Of a stretch of DNA of 64,000 nt, positions 8,275-17,091 are shown piece by piece; position 1 is the first letter of the stretch; each line of letters begins with the position of its first letter. The DNA is from Kocuria rhizophila DC2201 (GTDB lineage Bacteria; Actinomycetota; Actinomycetes; Actinomycetales; Micrococcaceae): contig NC_010617.1 in the NCBI RefSeq assembly GCF_000010285.1, positions 2,170,001-2,234,000 of the forward strand. The letters are read 5' to 3'. The notes beneath the pieces are model-generated. The model was not told the origin of the DNA. It made no database searches and saw nothing but the letters and a program-made list of their open reading frames with translations. The position numbers and the translations under genes are program-made.

Positions 8275-9777
8275 GTGACCTCTTCCCCCGCTCCCAGCTC
8301 TCCCGTGCGCAGATGGCGGGGCATTCTCTTCCCGCCGCCCAACCACGAGAACAGGGACAACCCGATCGGGTCCTCGTTCGCGCTGACGGTGGTGGCGGTC
8401 TTCGTACAGGGGCTGTCCCGCTTCGGCTACAGCCTGCTGATCGGCAACATCCTGGGCAGTGAGGTCCTCGGCCAGGTCAATCTGGCGATCTCCCTGGCCC
8501 TGTTCCTCGTCCTGCTGTGGCCACAGGCCTCGGGAAACGCCGCGTCCAAATTCATCGCCATGGCGCGCGGTCAGCAGCACCGGGACGAGCAGCTCTCCGT
8601 GGCGGTGTACACCTCCCGCTCTGCGGCCCTGGCCACCGTGATCCTGTCCGTGGGCGCGGTGGTGGCCGCAACCGCCTTCCTGCACCTGCCGGTGAGCTAC
8701 GCGCTCTCAGCCGGTCTGCTGGTGGTGGCGCTGTCCGCGTACAACTTCGTGCGCGGGGTCCGGACTGGCAACAACCAGTTCGTGACCACCGCAGTGTGGG
8801 ACTGCATCAGTTCCGGCGTCACCCTGACCCTGCTGCTCATCGTGATCCTGGGCGGTTTCACCCCGCTGCTGCTCCTGCCGTTGAGCGTGGGCTATCTGCT
8901 GTACGCGGTTCCCGGCTGGCCACGCGCCTCCGGCGGGCCGCTGCCCGCAGGACTCAAGCGGGAGATCAATGCCTTCACAGCATGGGCGGCCGTCAACATT
9001 CTCACCGCGTCCGGTCTGCTCCAACTGTCCATGATGCTCGGCAAGCACTATGACACACCTGAGGCCGTGGGTCAGTACTCTGCCGCGGTCAGCATTGCCA
9101 CGCCGGCAAGCATGCTGTCCTCCTCCATGCTCGTGGCGCTGGCTCCCGCGGTGGCTCGCATGTTCACAGCAGGGGACCACGAGGGCATGCGACGTCAGCT
9201 CGACTCGGTCCTCCGGATCATGGTCCTGGTGTTCCTTCCCGTGTTCGGCATCGGCATTCTCTGGGCGCAGCCCATCATCCACCTCCTCTACAACGCCCGC
9301 GCGGAGGAGTTCACGCAGGCCGCCCCTCTCCTGGTCGTCCTGTTCTTCGCGGTGTCCGCCACGAGCTTCAACGCCTCCAACTCCCGGCTCAACGGGGGTG
9401 AGAACTGGGGTGTCCGCGCGCTGGCGGCATGCAACGCCGTGGGTCTTCTCCTGGGTGTTGGCACGATCGTGTGGTGGGGTCCCCGGTTGGGGATCATGGC
9501 TGCGGCCCTGGGATATCTCGTGGGGTGCCTCGTCAGCTCCCTGGGACCGCTGGTGATCGTGTGGATCCACGACCGCATGGCCTGGCGCGGGCTCATGCTC
9601 CGCGTGGTGGCGGGCTACACGGTGGTGCTGGCCTGCCTCTGGTGGATCACGACCACACCCGGAATCGTTGCCACGATCCTGGCAACCGTGGCCTTCCTGA
9701 TCGTGTGGTGCCTCATCTCGTGGCGAGACCTCGCACCCCGGGTGGGCGAGCTGCGACGCCGGCTGAACCGCAGCTGA
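8275..9777 (+). CDS. MOP-superfamily flippase, polysaccharide/lipid-linked sugar export
   Basis: A 500-residue integral membrane protein with about 14 hydrophobic segments spread through its length, matching Wzx/oligosaccharide flippases of the MOP superfamily. Such proteins turn lipid-linked sugars over the cytoplasmic membrane. The charged soluble N-terminus (about 45 residues) is followed by 'FALTVVAVFVQGLSRFGYSL', typical of the first helix. It lies downstream of a GT4 gene and faces a GT2 gene, which supports glycan export. No Wzy-type polymerase is adjacent. The GTG start lacks a Shine-Dalgarno sequence but has a -10-like TACACT 7 nt before it. Confidence 0.8.
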   Translation: MTSSPAPSSPVRRWRGILFPPPNHENRDNPIGSSFALTVVAVFVQGLSRFGYSLLIGNILGSEVLGQVNLAISLALFLVLLWPQASGNAASKFIAMARGQQHRDEQLSVAVYTSRSAALATVILSVGAVVAATAFLHLPVSYALSAGLLVVALSAYNFVRGVRTGNNQFVTTAVWDCISSGVTLTLLLIVILGGFTPLLLLPLSVGYLLYAVPGWPRASGGPLPAGLKREINAFTAWAAVNILTASGLLQLSMMLGKHYDTPEAVGQYSAAVSIATPASMLSSSMLVALAPAVARMFTAGDHEGMRRQLDSVLRIMVLVFLPVFGIGILWAQPIIHLLYNARAEEFTQAAPLLVVLFFAVSATSFNASNSRLNGGENWGVRALAACNAVGLLLGVGTIVWWGPRLGIMAAALGYLVGCLVSSLGPLVIVWIHDRMAWRGLMLRVVAGYTVVLACLWWITTTPGIVATILATVAFLIVWCLISWRDLAPRVGELRRRLNRS

Positions 9778-9804
9778 CCCCCGACCGGGATCCCGCGGCG
9801 GGGA

Positions 9805-10941
9805 TCAGCCCCTGCGTCGCGGGGCTCGCAGGCCGAGCTTGTAGCGGATCGTCTGCAACCCACTCGCCCCTATCACTCGCAGGGGACTCTGCCGGTCGAG
9901 GAGCCAGCGCGGATCTGTCGTGAGCAGCGCGCCCGGTGTCACGAAACGACGTCGCGCCGCAAGAGCGGCCTCCACCTCAGCCCCCGCCACGGGCCGTTGC
10001 AGAAGATCGAGGACACGGCGGTCCAGGCGTGACAACCGGTCCGCCACGTGCGGCGCGTGCGCCAGTAGTTCTCCGGTCACGGCCCGAGCCTCTGCAGCAT
10101 GCTCCGTGTCCCACACTCCGCCCGCCGCCAGGCCGTGCACGGCTGGGAAGAAGTTCACTCGGATGTACTTGAGGATGTGCGACGCTCTCAGCTCGCCCGG
10201 GGTTTTGGCGAACCAGGCGTGGGCCGTCAGATCCACGGCCGCTGCGACCTCCTCCCGCAGGGGGAGGGGTTGCTGCGACACCCGAACGTCCGCGTCGCCG
10301 TGGACCAGGTAGCCCGGGAGGCCGGGCGCGTAGTCAATGCGTGAACACCCTGTGTAGAGGGCCATGACGAACGACTGGTCCTCGCCCGTACGCACTGCCT
10401 CGTCGAAAGTGGCTCCGCTCCTGTGAACAGCGGCCATCCGCACGAGCCCGAAAGCGGAACTGCGGTACCCCAGCCTGTCCTTCACCGGGTCCAGCCGGGC
10501 GGAGCGGAAGGGCCGGGTGATGGGTGTGATGTCCACCCGCCCGGAGTCGTGGTGCTGGAACGGGATCACCAGATCGCTGCCCCGGCGTTCGCCGATGCCC
10601 AGCCATCGCGTGACAGAACCGGGATCCAGGGTGTCATCGCTGTCCAGGAAAGAGATGTAGCGGGCGGTGCACCGCCGCAGCGCCTCGTTGCGGGGCACGG
10701 CCGCCGTGGTGCCCCGGTCCTCGCACTCGATTACCGAGACCGCTGCGCGCTGGTCCTCGGTCAGCATCCCGCGGGCCTGCTCCACGGACAGGTGGTGCGC
10801 CACGACCGTCACACGGCACTGACCCGGCCCGGCGCCCGGGCCCGCGAGCAACGCTGACGCCACCGCCCTCGACAGGGGGCGTGCAAGGGAGTGCACAGGG
10901 ATGACGATCTCCACGAGCGGTGCATCGACGGGGTTGACCAT
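9805..10941 (-). CDS. Glycosyltransferase family 2
   Basis: A 378-residue GT-A enzyme. It begins MVNPVDAPLVEIVIPVHSLA, the usual N-terminal beta strand of GT2. It has 'ALRRCTARYISFLDSDDTLD' near residues 85-105, where SDD is the DXD-type metal/nucleotide-sugar site. The start is set at 10941 because the homology begins there and a -10-like TATCCT lies 6 nt upstream with no ribosome binding site. Upstream in-frame codons would overlap the helicase gene. It converges on the flippase and GT4 genes and probably adds sugars in the same surface glycan. The exact sugar is unknown. Confidence 0.82.
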   Translation of the reverse strand: MVNPVDAPLVEIVIPVHSLARPLSRAVASALLAGPGAGPGQCRVTVVAHHLSVEQARGMLTEDQRAAVSVIECEDRGTTAAVPRNEALRRCTARYISFLDSDDTLDPGSVTRWLGIGERRGSDLVIPFQHHDSGRVDITPITRPFRSARLDPVKDRLGYRSSAFGLVRMAAVHRSGATFDEAVRTGEDQSFVMALYTGCSRIDYAPGLPGYLVHGDADVRVSQQPLPLREEVAAAVDLTAHAWFAKTPGELRASHILKYIRVNFFPAVHGLAAGGVWDTEHAAEARAVTGELLAHAPHVADRLSRLDRRVLDLLQRPVAGAEVEAALAARRRFVTPGALLTTDPRWLLDRQSPLRVIGASGLQTIRYKLGLRAPRRRG

Positions 10942-10947
10942 GCCGTC

Positions 10948-10953
10948 AGGATA
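10948..10953 (-). promoter_or_regulatory. -10 element TATCCT, leaderless start at 10941
   Basis: TATCCT on the minus strand, 6 nt before the ATG of the GT2 gene. It lies in the 82-nt spacer after the RecQ-like gene. Confidence 0.5.
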
Positions 10954-11023
10954 GGCCAGGGAGACGGGCACGACCTGAGTGACGGGCCGGGCGGGCACGT
11001 CCGATATCCCTCCACCGCCCCGC

Positions 11024-13174
11024 TCACCCCTGCGCGGCCAGCGCGAAGGGCAGCACCGCCTCGGCACCGGCCTGCCGCAGCTCCCGCGCCGCCACGGTGA
11101 GGCTCCACCGGCTGTCCACGAGATCGTCCACCAGCAGCACCACGGCACGCGGGGAGCTCGCCAGTGTCTGCGTGAGCTCCGCCGGGACCATGAAGCGGTC
11201 CCACACCTCCGCGAGCCGGTACGCGCTGTTGCCGCCGTGCGACCCCCGGGGGACATCCGGGTTCAGGTCCAGTGCACCCCAGAACGGAAGGTGCCCCGCC
11301 GAGGCGATGCCGCGGGCCAGGGTGCCCACCAGCCGGGGCCGTGAGAGCGAGGGCATGGCCACCACCGCGGTGGGGCGCTGCTGCCAGTCCCACTGGGCCA
11401 GTACGGTCAGGGCCGCCCGCCCCAGGTCCGCGGTGACCTCCGTGTCCACCGGCCGACCCTCCGCGTCCGCGTGGAACACCTCCCGGAGCCGACCGCCCCA
11501 CCCGAGATCGGTCAGACGGGCAACGGCCCGGCCGCGTTCCGCTCGCTCGGTCTCGGGGATCTTGCCCTTGACCGGGATCCCGAGCCGGTCCATGCCCGTG
11601 GGCCACTGCGCGCGGGGCTCCACGGGCACCCCCGCGCGGTGCAGGGCGGCATCCGCGGCGTCCGAGGCCGCGGACGCGACACCCGTGGGGTACCACGGCC
11701 CCGCGCACACGTCGCAGCGGCCGCAGGGCTCCCCCGTGGGGTCGTCGAGCCGGCGGGTCAGGAACTGCATGCGGCACTCGTCCGTGACCTGGTAGTCCAG
11801 CATCGCCTGCTGCTCGTCCGCCCGCGCCCTGGCCACCCGCTCGTACCGGGCGGCGTCGTAGTGCCAGGGCCGGCCGGTGGCCTGCCAGCCACCACCCACC
11901 CGTTCCACGGCACCGTCCACCGCGAGAACCTTGAGCAGCAGCTCCAGCGGGGAGCGCTTAATGTTGACCCGGGGCTCCAGTGCCGCCACGGAGAGGGGGC
12001 CGCCCTGTTCGGCGAGCGCGGTGAGCACCGCAGTGGCCTTGGCCTCCGTGGGCATGGAGGCGGTGGCGAAGTACTCCCAGATCTCGCGGTCCTCCGCTCC
12101 GGGCAGGAGCAGGACGTCCGCACTGTCCGTGGCACGCCCCGCACGCCCCACCTGCTGGTAGTACGCCACGGGCGAGGAGGGCGCGCCGAGGTGCACCACG
12201 AAGCCGAGGTCCGGCTTGTCGAAACCCATCCCGAGCGCGGACGTGGCCACGAGCGCCTTGACCTGGTTGTCCTTCAGTGCCGTCTCGAGCTCCTCGCGCT
12301 CGGCGGCGTCGGTGCGGCCGGTGTAGGACGCCACCCGGTGCCCCGCGTCCGTGAGCGCCCGTGCGGTGTCCTCGGCGGCGCCGATGGTCAGCGCGTAGAT
12401 GATCCCGCTGCCGGGCAGCTGCTCCAGGTGCTCCAGCAGCCACGCGAGCCGGGCCGCGGTGGAGGGCAGGCGCAGCACGCCCAGCCGCAGGGACGCCCGG
12501 GAGAGCGGGCCCCGGAGCATGAAGACCTCCCCGGAGTATCCCGAGCCGACACCGAGCTGCTCGCGGACGTCCTCGATGACGCGCTCGTTCGCGGTGGCGG
12601 TGGTGGCCAGCACGGCCACGGACTCCGGAAGCCGCCCGAGCATGTCCTTGATCCGGCGGTAGTCCGGCCGGAAGTCGTGGCCCCAGTCCGAGATGCAGTG
12701 CGCCTCATCCACCACCAGCAGACCCAGCCGCTGCACGAGCTGGGGCAGCTGCTCGTCCCGGAACCGGGGGTTGTTGAGCCGCTCGGGCGAGACCAGCAGC
12801 ACGTCGATCTCGCCGCGGTCCAGGGCCTGGGAGATCTCCGCCCACTCGGTGGGGTTCGCGGACGAGATGGCCGCGGCGCGCACCCCCGCACGCCGGGCCG
12901 CCGAGACCTGGTCCCGCATCAGTGCGAGCAGCGGGGAGATGATCAGGGTGGGGCCGTATCCCTGGGCGCGCATGAGCAGCGCGGAGAGGAAGTAGACGGC
13001 GGACTTGCCCCACCCGGTGCGCTGGACCACGAGGGCCCTGCGGTGGTCCTGCACGAGCGCCGAGACGGCCTCGAACTGGCCCGGGTGGAAGTCCGCCGCG
13101 GGATTGCCCGTGAGCGCCCGCAGGTGCTCCAGGGCGCGGGAGCGGAGGTCGGTGGACGGCGCGGTCTCGGTCAT
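11024..13174 (-). CDS. RecQ-family DNA helicase with C-terminal phosphoribosyltransferase-like domain
   Basis: A 716-residue protein. The helicase core has motif I 'RTGWGKSAVYF', motif II 'DEAHCISDWGHDFRPDYRRI' (the RecQ aromatic-rich loop), and motif VI 'QQVGRAGRATDSADVLLLPG'. A RecQ-type zinc site (C...CGRCDVC) follows near residue 510. The last roughly 150 residues are not RecQ HRDC. They contain 'AVVLLVDDLVDSRWSLTVAA', a PRPP-binding-loop pattern of type I phosphoribosyltransferases. It probably unwinds DNA in repair; the role of the fused domain is unknown. The ATG at 13174 has CAGACT 7 nt upstream, so it may be leaderless. Confidence 0.85.
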   Translation of the reverse strand: MTETAPSTDLRSRALEHLRALTGNPAADFHPGQFEAVSALVQDHRRALVVQRTGWGKSAVYFLSALLMRAQGYGPTLIISPLLALMRDQVSAARRAGVRAAAISSANPTEWAEISQALDRGEIDVLLVSPERLNNPRFRDEQLPQLVQRLGLLVVDEAHCISDWGHDFRPDYRRIKDMLGRLPESVAVLATTATANERVIEDVREQLGVGSGYSGEVFMLRGPLSRASLRLGVLRLPSTAARLAWLLEHLEQLPGSGIIYALTIGAAEDTARALTDAGHRVASYTGRTDAAEREELETALKDNQVKALVATSALGMGFDKPDLGFVVHLGAPSSPVAYYQQVGRAGRATDSADVLLLPGAEDREIWEYFATASMPTEAKATAVLTALAEQGGPLSVAALEPRVNIKRSPLELLLKVLAVDGAVERVGGGWQATGRPWHYDAARYERVARARADEQQAMLDYQVTDECRMQFLTRRLDDPTGEPCGRCDVCAGPWYPTGVASAASDAADAALHRAGVPVEPRAQWPTGMDRLGIPVKGKIPETERAERGRAVARLTDLGWGGRLREVFHADAEGRPVDTEVTADLGRAALTVLAQWDWQQRPTAVVAMPSLSRPRLVGTLARGIASAGHLPFWGALDLNPDVPRGSHGGNSAYRLAEVWDRFMVPAELTQTLASSPRAVVLLVDDLVDSRWSLTVAARELRQAGAEAVLPFALAAQG

Positions 13175-13742
13175 GTCCGGAAGTCTGGCAAACGGCTCGG
13201 ACACGCATAAGCGGTCGGGCGAGAGCGGGAAGTCGTTAACGTGATGCGCCCGCTGCACCCGGGTCCGTTCCCCCGAAGGGACCCTCTCGGCACAGCGGAC
13301 GCACACGCCGGTGACCGGCGCGGATCAGATCCGCTCGGAGTCCGTGCCCCCCGGCACCGACTCCGTTTCCACGCCGCACGGTCGAGGTGTCCACCGGCAC
13401 GCCCCCCGGCGTGCTGGTCGCCCACCTCGGCGTGGGTGCGAGCGGCCCGTGTTCCCCCCGGTCATGACCGCGCCGCACCTCGTTGCCGTGCTGCGATGTG
13501 TTCATGCTGACACGGCCTCACCCCGATTTCCACCGGTGTGGACACGCGTCCGCAACGATCTCCGTTGTGTGGACAAGCCATGCTGTTCGCATGTTTCCCC
13601 AGGTCAGGGCCGGGTTTTCCGCATCCGCGCGCGGACCCGCGGCGCGGGGCACGGCGGGTTCGTAGCGCAAAGTGGGGACAGCGGCGTCGTCCTGCGGTGC
13701 GGGGGTCTCGCGGGTGCCGCAGGTCGGGCGCACACTGGTGGG
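13175..13742. other. 568-nt divergent spacer without a clear gene, with DnaA-box-like sites
   Basis: The open frames here lack convincing starts or conserved motifs, and I call no gene. One exact TTGTCCACA (minus strand, 13568-13576) matches the actinobacterial DnaA box. Near-matches occur at about 13385-13393 (GTGTCCACC) and 13536-13544 (TGTGGACAC). The spacer separates the helicase gene from the SRPBCC gene. The last bases before 13743 carry CACACT, a possible -10 for the SRPBCC gene. Confidence 0.4.
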
Positions 13743-14141
13743 GTGGACATGACCGTGACGCGCACCGGCCCGGCCCGCCCCGCGGACGTCTGGGCGCACT
13801 ACGAGCAGCTCGACCTGTGGAGCACGTGGGCACCCCACCTCACGCGTGTCCGCTCCGACGTCCGGACGCTGCGGCCCGGCGCGGAGGGCACGGTGACGGC
13901 GGTGGGCCTGATTCCCGTGCCGTTCTGGGTGCTCACGGTGCAGCCCTCGCTGTGGCGCTGGTCCTGGCGGGTGCGCCTGGGTCCCGTGGCCCTCCTGCTG
14001 GAGCACGACGTCGCTCCGGCCGCGGGCGGCGGCTGCCGCGCGGGCATCACGGTGCACGGCCCGGCACCCGTGCTGCTGGCCTACCGCCCCCTCATGTCCT
14101 GGGCGCTGCGGCGGCTCGTGCGGGTGACCACCCCCGGGTGA
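13743..14141 (+). CDS. SRPBCC-family protein
   Basis: A 132-residue protein. It begins VDMTVTRTGPARPADVWAHY and has 'LDLWSTWAPHLTRVRSD', the typical N-terminal pattern of the SRPBCC/polyketide-cyclase fold in which WxxWxPH follows the first helix. The middle beta strands and a C-terminal helix (LMSWALRRLVRVTTPG) complete the START-like cavity. Such proteins bind hydrophobic ligands or act as small enzymes; no ligand can be named. The GTG at 13743 is preferred because CACACT lies 6 nt upstream (leaderless pattern); ATG 13749 is the alternative. Confidence 0.65.
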   Translation: MDMTVTRTGPARPADVWAHYEQLDLWSTWAPHLTRVRSDVRTLRPGAEGTVTAVGLIPVPFWVLTVQPSLWRWSWRVRLGPVALLLEHDVAPAAGGGCRAGITVHGPAPVLLAYRPLMSWALRRLVRVTTPG

Positions 14142-14203
14142 CAGCCGCCCGCCGGCCCGGCACCCCGTGCCGGGCGCTGCCGAACGGGGCTCGGACACAC
14201 GAA

Positions 14204-14235
14204 CGTCCCGCATCGGAGGGAACCGGGGCGGGACG
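14204..14235 (-). terminator. Terminator after tRNA-Lys
   Basis: CGTCCCGC (14204-14211) pairs with GCGGGACG (14228-14235). It begins 3 nt beyond the encoded CCA end of tRNA-Lys on the minus strand. Confidence 0.65.
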
Positions 14236-14237
14236 AG

Positions 14238-14313
14238 TGGTGCGCCCTGTGGGGCTCGAACCCACGACCCATGGATTAAAAGTCCACTGCTCTACCAACT
14301 GAGCTAAAGGCGC
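14238..14313 (-). tRNA. lysT: tRNA-Lys (anticodon TTT), CCA encoded
   Basis: A 76-nt tRNA on the minus strand. The acceptor GCGCCTT (14313-14307) pairs with the 3' strand before discriminator A, and the CCA tail is encoded (TGG at 14238-14240 on plus). The D-arm AGCTCAGTTGGTAGAGC, the anticodon loop CTTTTAA (TTT, decoding AAA/AAG) and the T-arm GTGGGTTCGAGCCCCAC are all canonical. Confidence 0.97.
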
Positions 14314-14543
14314 GTGCTCGCGCGGCATTCCGCGAACGAGCACGGCCACTCTACCGCAGGGCACGGGGATCGCCATGCCGCCCCCGCGCCGCACGGAGAG
14401 CCCCCCGCCCCCGGAGCCGTGCCCGGGCGGCGTCGGCGCCGAGGGAGCCCGGGGATGTGGGAACCTGGAGGTCGAGAATCCCCGCCGCCCACGGCCGCTG
14501 CCCGTGCCGCACCGCGGGGCCCCGCGATCCCCGAGGAACACCG

Positions 14544-16385
14544 ATGAGCACCGTCCCCATGTCCAAGCTGGGCCCCTCCCCCGTGACCGAGTACCTGCGA
14601 CGCGTGGTCGAGGACCTGCGCTCGGTGGAGGGCGGAGCGGTGAACACCTCCATCCCGGAGCTCGCGAACGCGGACCCGGCCACGGTCGGCATCGCCGTGG
14701 CCACCGTGGACGGCGCCCTCTACCAGGCGGGGGACACCAGGCACGAGTTCTGCCTCCAGTCCATCTCCAAGGCGTTCACGTACGCCCAGGCGCTCACGGA
14801 CCGCGGTGCTGACGGGGTGTTCGAGAAGATCGACGTGGAGCCAAGCGGGGACGCGTTCAACGAGATCTCGCTGCAGCCCGAGACGGGGCGCCCGTCCAAT
14901 TCCATGATCAACGCCGGCGCGATCGCCGCAACGTCCCTGGTGCGCAACACGTCCCACGGCACCCGCATGGAACGGATCCTGCGGCTCTACTCCGCATGCG
15001 CCGGGCGCCGGCTGCGGATCAACAAGAACGTGCAGGCCCAGGAGCGGCGGGCCGGGGACCGCAACCGCGCCCTCGGGTGGCTGCTGACCTCCCGTGGGAT
15101 CATCGACGGGGACCCCACGGGCGCCCTGGACGACTACTTCGGCCAGTGCGCGGTGATGCTCAACTGCGTGGACCTCGCACGCATGGGTGCCACCCTGGCG
15201 GCCGGCGGGCGCAACCCCGTCACGGGTGAGCGGGTGCTGGAGCCCGAGGTGGTCTCCGATGTGCTGTCCGTGATGAGCACGTGCGGCATGTACGACGACG
15301 CCGGGCGATGGGCGCTGCGCGTGGGCCTGCCCGCCAAATCCGGGGTCAGCGGCGGCGTGATCGCGGTGCTCCCGGGTCAGCTCGCGGTGGCGGTGTTCTC
15401 CCCGCCCCTGGACCGGCACGGGAACTCGGTGCGCGGCGTGGCCGCGTGCGAGCGCCTGACCCAGGACCTGGACCTGCACTTCGCACGCACCGAGCGCAAC
15501 GGCCACTCCACGGTGCGCTCCGAGTACACCCTCGCCGAGGCCCCCTCTCTGGTGCGCCGCAACGAGGCCGCCAGCGAGGTCCTGGAGCAGCACGGTGAGG
15601 ACGCCCGGATCATCGAGCTGCAGGGGGACCTGCGGTTCGCGGGGGCGGAGACCGCCGTGCGCACGGTCCGCGACGCCGCCCGGCGCTCCCGGTACGTGCT
15701 CGTGGACATCCGGCAGGTCGACGACATGGCGCGGTTCGTGATCCCTATGCTCTCCCGCACCGCGGAACAGGTGGAGAGCACCGGGCACCACATGGTGCTG
15801 ATCGCGGAGAAGAGCGGCGAGCACACGCGCGGGCTGGAGCACCCCATGACCGTGTTCGCCACGCGCGCCGAGGCCCTCACGTGGGCCGAGGAGCGGATCC
15901 TGGAGCAGTTCGGGGACGCCACCTGCACACCGGACAACGTGCACTCCACCCGCTCCGAGCTGCTGAGCACCCTGGCCGAGGAGGATGTCCGCCGCATCCG
16001 CGCCCACACGGAGTCCGTGGAGTGGGACGCCGGGGCCACCCTGCTGCGCACCGGGCAGAAGTTCAGCGGCGTGTACATGGTCACCTCCGGCAGCGTGGAG
16101 GTCTCCCGCCGCTCCCCCCAGGGCGACCGCGTGGAGCTCGAGGTGATCGGGCCCGGCATGAGCTTCGGGGAGATCGCCCTGGGTACCGAGCTGCGCTACC
16201 TCGTGACCTTCACTGCCCTCACCCCCGTGACCGCGCACCGGTTGTCGCCGGAGGCCATCGCGCGGATCGAGGAGGAGGACCCCGCACTCGCGCTGCGCTG
16301 GTGGCGCGCGGTCAGCCAGCAGGCCATGCTGCGTATCGAGGAGCGCTGGCGCCAGCAGGCCGGTGAGACGCACACGGCGGACTGA
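14544..16385 (+). CDS. glsA: Glutaminase fused to STAS and cyclic-nucleotide-binding domains
   Basis: A 613-residue cytoplasmic enzyme that hydrolyses glutamine to glutamate and ammonia. Residues about 10-305 are a serine-dependent glutaminase domain with the beta-lactamase-like S-x-x-K motif in 'CLQSISKAFTYA' (near residue 72) and 'NSMINAGAIAATSLV'. Residues about 350-425 form a STAS/anti-sigma-antagonist-like domain (IIELQGDLRFAGAETAVRTV). Residues about 470-595 form a cNMP-binding beta barrel (FSGVYMVTSGSVEVSRRS, then GMSFGEIALGTE). Plain glutaminases are about 310 residues, so the extra half is regulatory. The ATG has GAGGAA 6 nt upstream. The ligand of the cNMP domain is not known. Confidence 0.9.
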   Translation: MSTVPMSKLGPSPVTEYLRRVVEDLRSVEGGAVNTSIPELANADPATVGIAVATVDGALYQAGDTRHEFCLQSISKAFTYAQALTDRGADGVFEKIDVEPSGDAFNEISLQPETGRPSNSMINAGAIAATSLVRNTSHGTRMERILRLYSACAGRRLRINKNVQAQERRAGDRNRALGWLLTSRGIIDGDPTGALDDYFGQCAVMLNCVDLARMGATLAAGGRNPVTGERVLEPEVVSDVLSVMSTCGMYDDAGRWALRVGLPAKSGVSGGVIAVLPGQLAVAVFSPPLDRHGNSVRGVAACERLTQDLDLHFARTERNGHSTVRSEYTLAEAPSLVRRNEAASEVLEQHGEDARIIELQGDLRFAGAETAVRTVRDAARRSRYVLVDIRQVDDMARFVIPMLSRTAEQVESTGHHMVLIAEKSGEHTRGLEHPMTVFATRAEALTWAEERILEQFGDATCTPDNVHSTRSELLSTLAEEDVRRIRAHTESVEWDAGATLLRTGQKFSGVYMVTSGSVEVSRRSPQGDRVELEVIGPGMSFGEIALGTELRYLVTFTALTPVTAHRLSPEAIARIEEEDPALALRWWRAVSQQAMLRIEERWRQQAGETHTAD

Positions 16386-16425
16386 TCCGGGCGGCACCGG
16401 CTCGGGGACGCGTCCGGGCCGGGCG

Positions 16426-16431
16426 TACACT
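16426..16431 (+). promoter_or_regulatory. -10 element TACACT, leaderless start at 16439
   Basis: TACACT followed by 7 nt and ATG 16439, without a ribosome binding site. Confidence 0.55.
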
Positions 16432-16438
16432 CGGGCGC

Positions 16439-17059
16439 ATGTCCGATCGCCGTACCCACCACTCACCCGTGAAGTTCTCCCCCGGTAAGTTCGACGCCCA
16501 CGAGGGCGGCACGGACCCTGCCCGCGTGTCCGAGGCCGCGCACCTGGCCGCCCAGGCGCTCGTCTCCCGGGGCCGGTCCTCGCGCGATCCGCAGGTCCGG
16601 GAGCGGCTCGTGCGGCTCACGGACGAGCAGGGCCTCGAAGGGCTCGCGGAGATGTGGGCGCAGGCCCCGGCCGTGTCCCTGCCCGGGGCCCTGTGGCGGC
16701 TCTACGCGCTGCGAGCCGCGGCACGCACGGACCCCCACCGGATGAGCCGGTGGTTCGCGGCCGGGCGCCACGCGGCCCAGGTGCCGCACGTGGTCGCGGG
16801 CGTGGCGGACCCGCCGGGCGCGGAGGAGATCTGCGACGTCGCGGACGCCATCCTCTCGGGAGCCTTCACCGGCGAGTTCGACGTCGCCCTGGAGCGTTTC
16901 GCGGCCTTCTGCCGGGTGGTGGCCACGGGCCAGGAGCACACCCTGGACGTCCCCGGGCTGAGCGTCGCCCACCCCTGGGAGCGGATCCCCCGCCTGCTGC
17001 GCACCGCCGAGGACCTCGACGCCGCCGCGCGGGCCTGGCGCCTCGGCCACCTGGAGTGA
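16439..17059 (+). CDS. Conserved protein of unknown function, 206 aa
   Basis: I do not recognise a characterised family. The protein begins MSDRRTHHSPVKFSPGKF, is soluble, and is rich in Ala, Arg and helix-forming residues. No signal peptide or membrane segment is visible. Conserved-looking segments are 'LWRLYALRAAARTDPHRMSR' and 'LERFAAFCRVVATGQEHTLD'. The composition suggests an all-helical cytoplasmic protein of a type common in Micrococcales. It has its own leaderless-type promoter and stands between the glutaminase and the phosphate-transport genes. Codon use matches the neighbours, so there is no sign of transfer. Confidence 0.7.
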   Translation: MSDRRTHHSPVKFSPGKFDAHEGGTDPARVSEAAHLAAQALVSRGRSSRDPQVRERLVRLTDEQGLEGLAEMWAQAPAVSLPGALWRLYALRAAARTDPHRMSRWFAAGRHAAQVPHVVAGVADPPGAEEICDVADAILSGAFTGEFDVALERFAAFCRVVATGQEHTLDVPGLSVAHPWERIPRLLRTAEDLDAAARAWRLGHLE

Positions 17060-17091
17060 CGCCGCGCCCCGGCGGTCTTCTCCTCCCGGAA

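Noticed and set aside
7144-10941. Glycan cassette as a horizontally acquired island.
   Set aside because: GC content and codon use look like the neighbours and no integrase, IS or direct repeats flank it. The adjacent tRNA-Ser shows no duplicated 3' end.
13311-13742. Open frames upstream of and joined to the SRPBCC gene.
   Set aside because: The translation is Arg/His/Pro-rich with no conserved motif. The SRPBCC homology starts at 13743-13749, and a -10-like hexamer precedes it.
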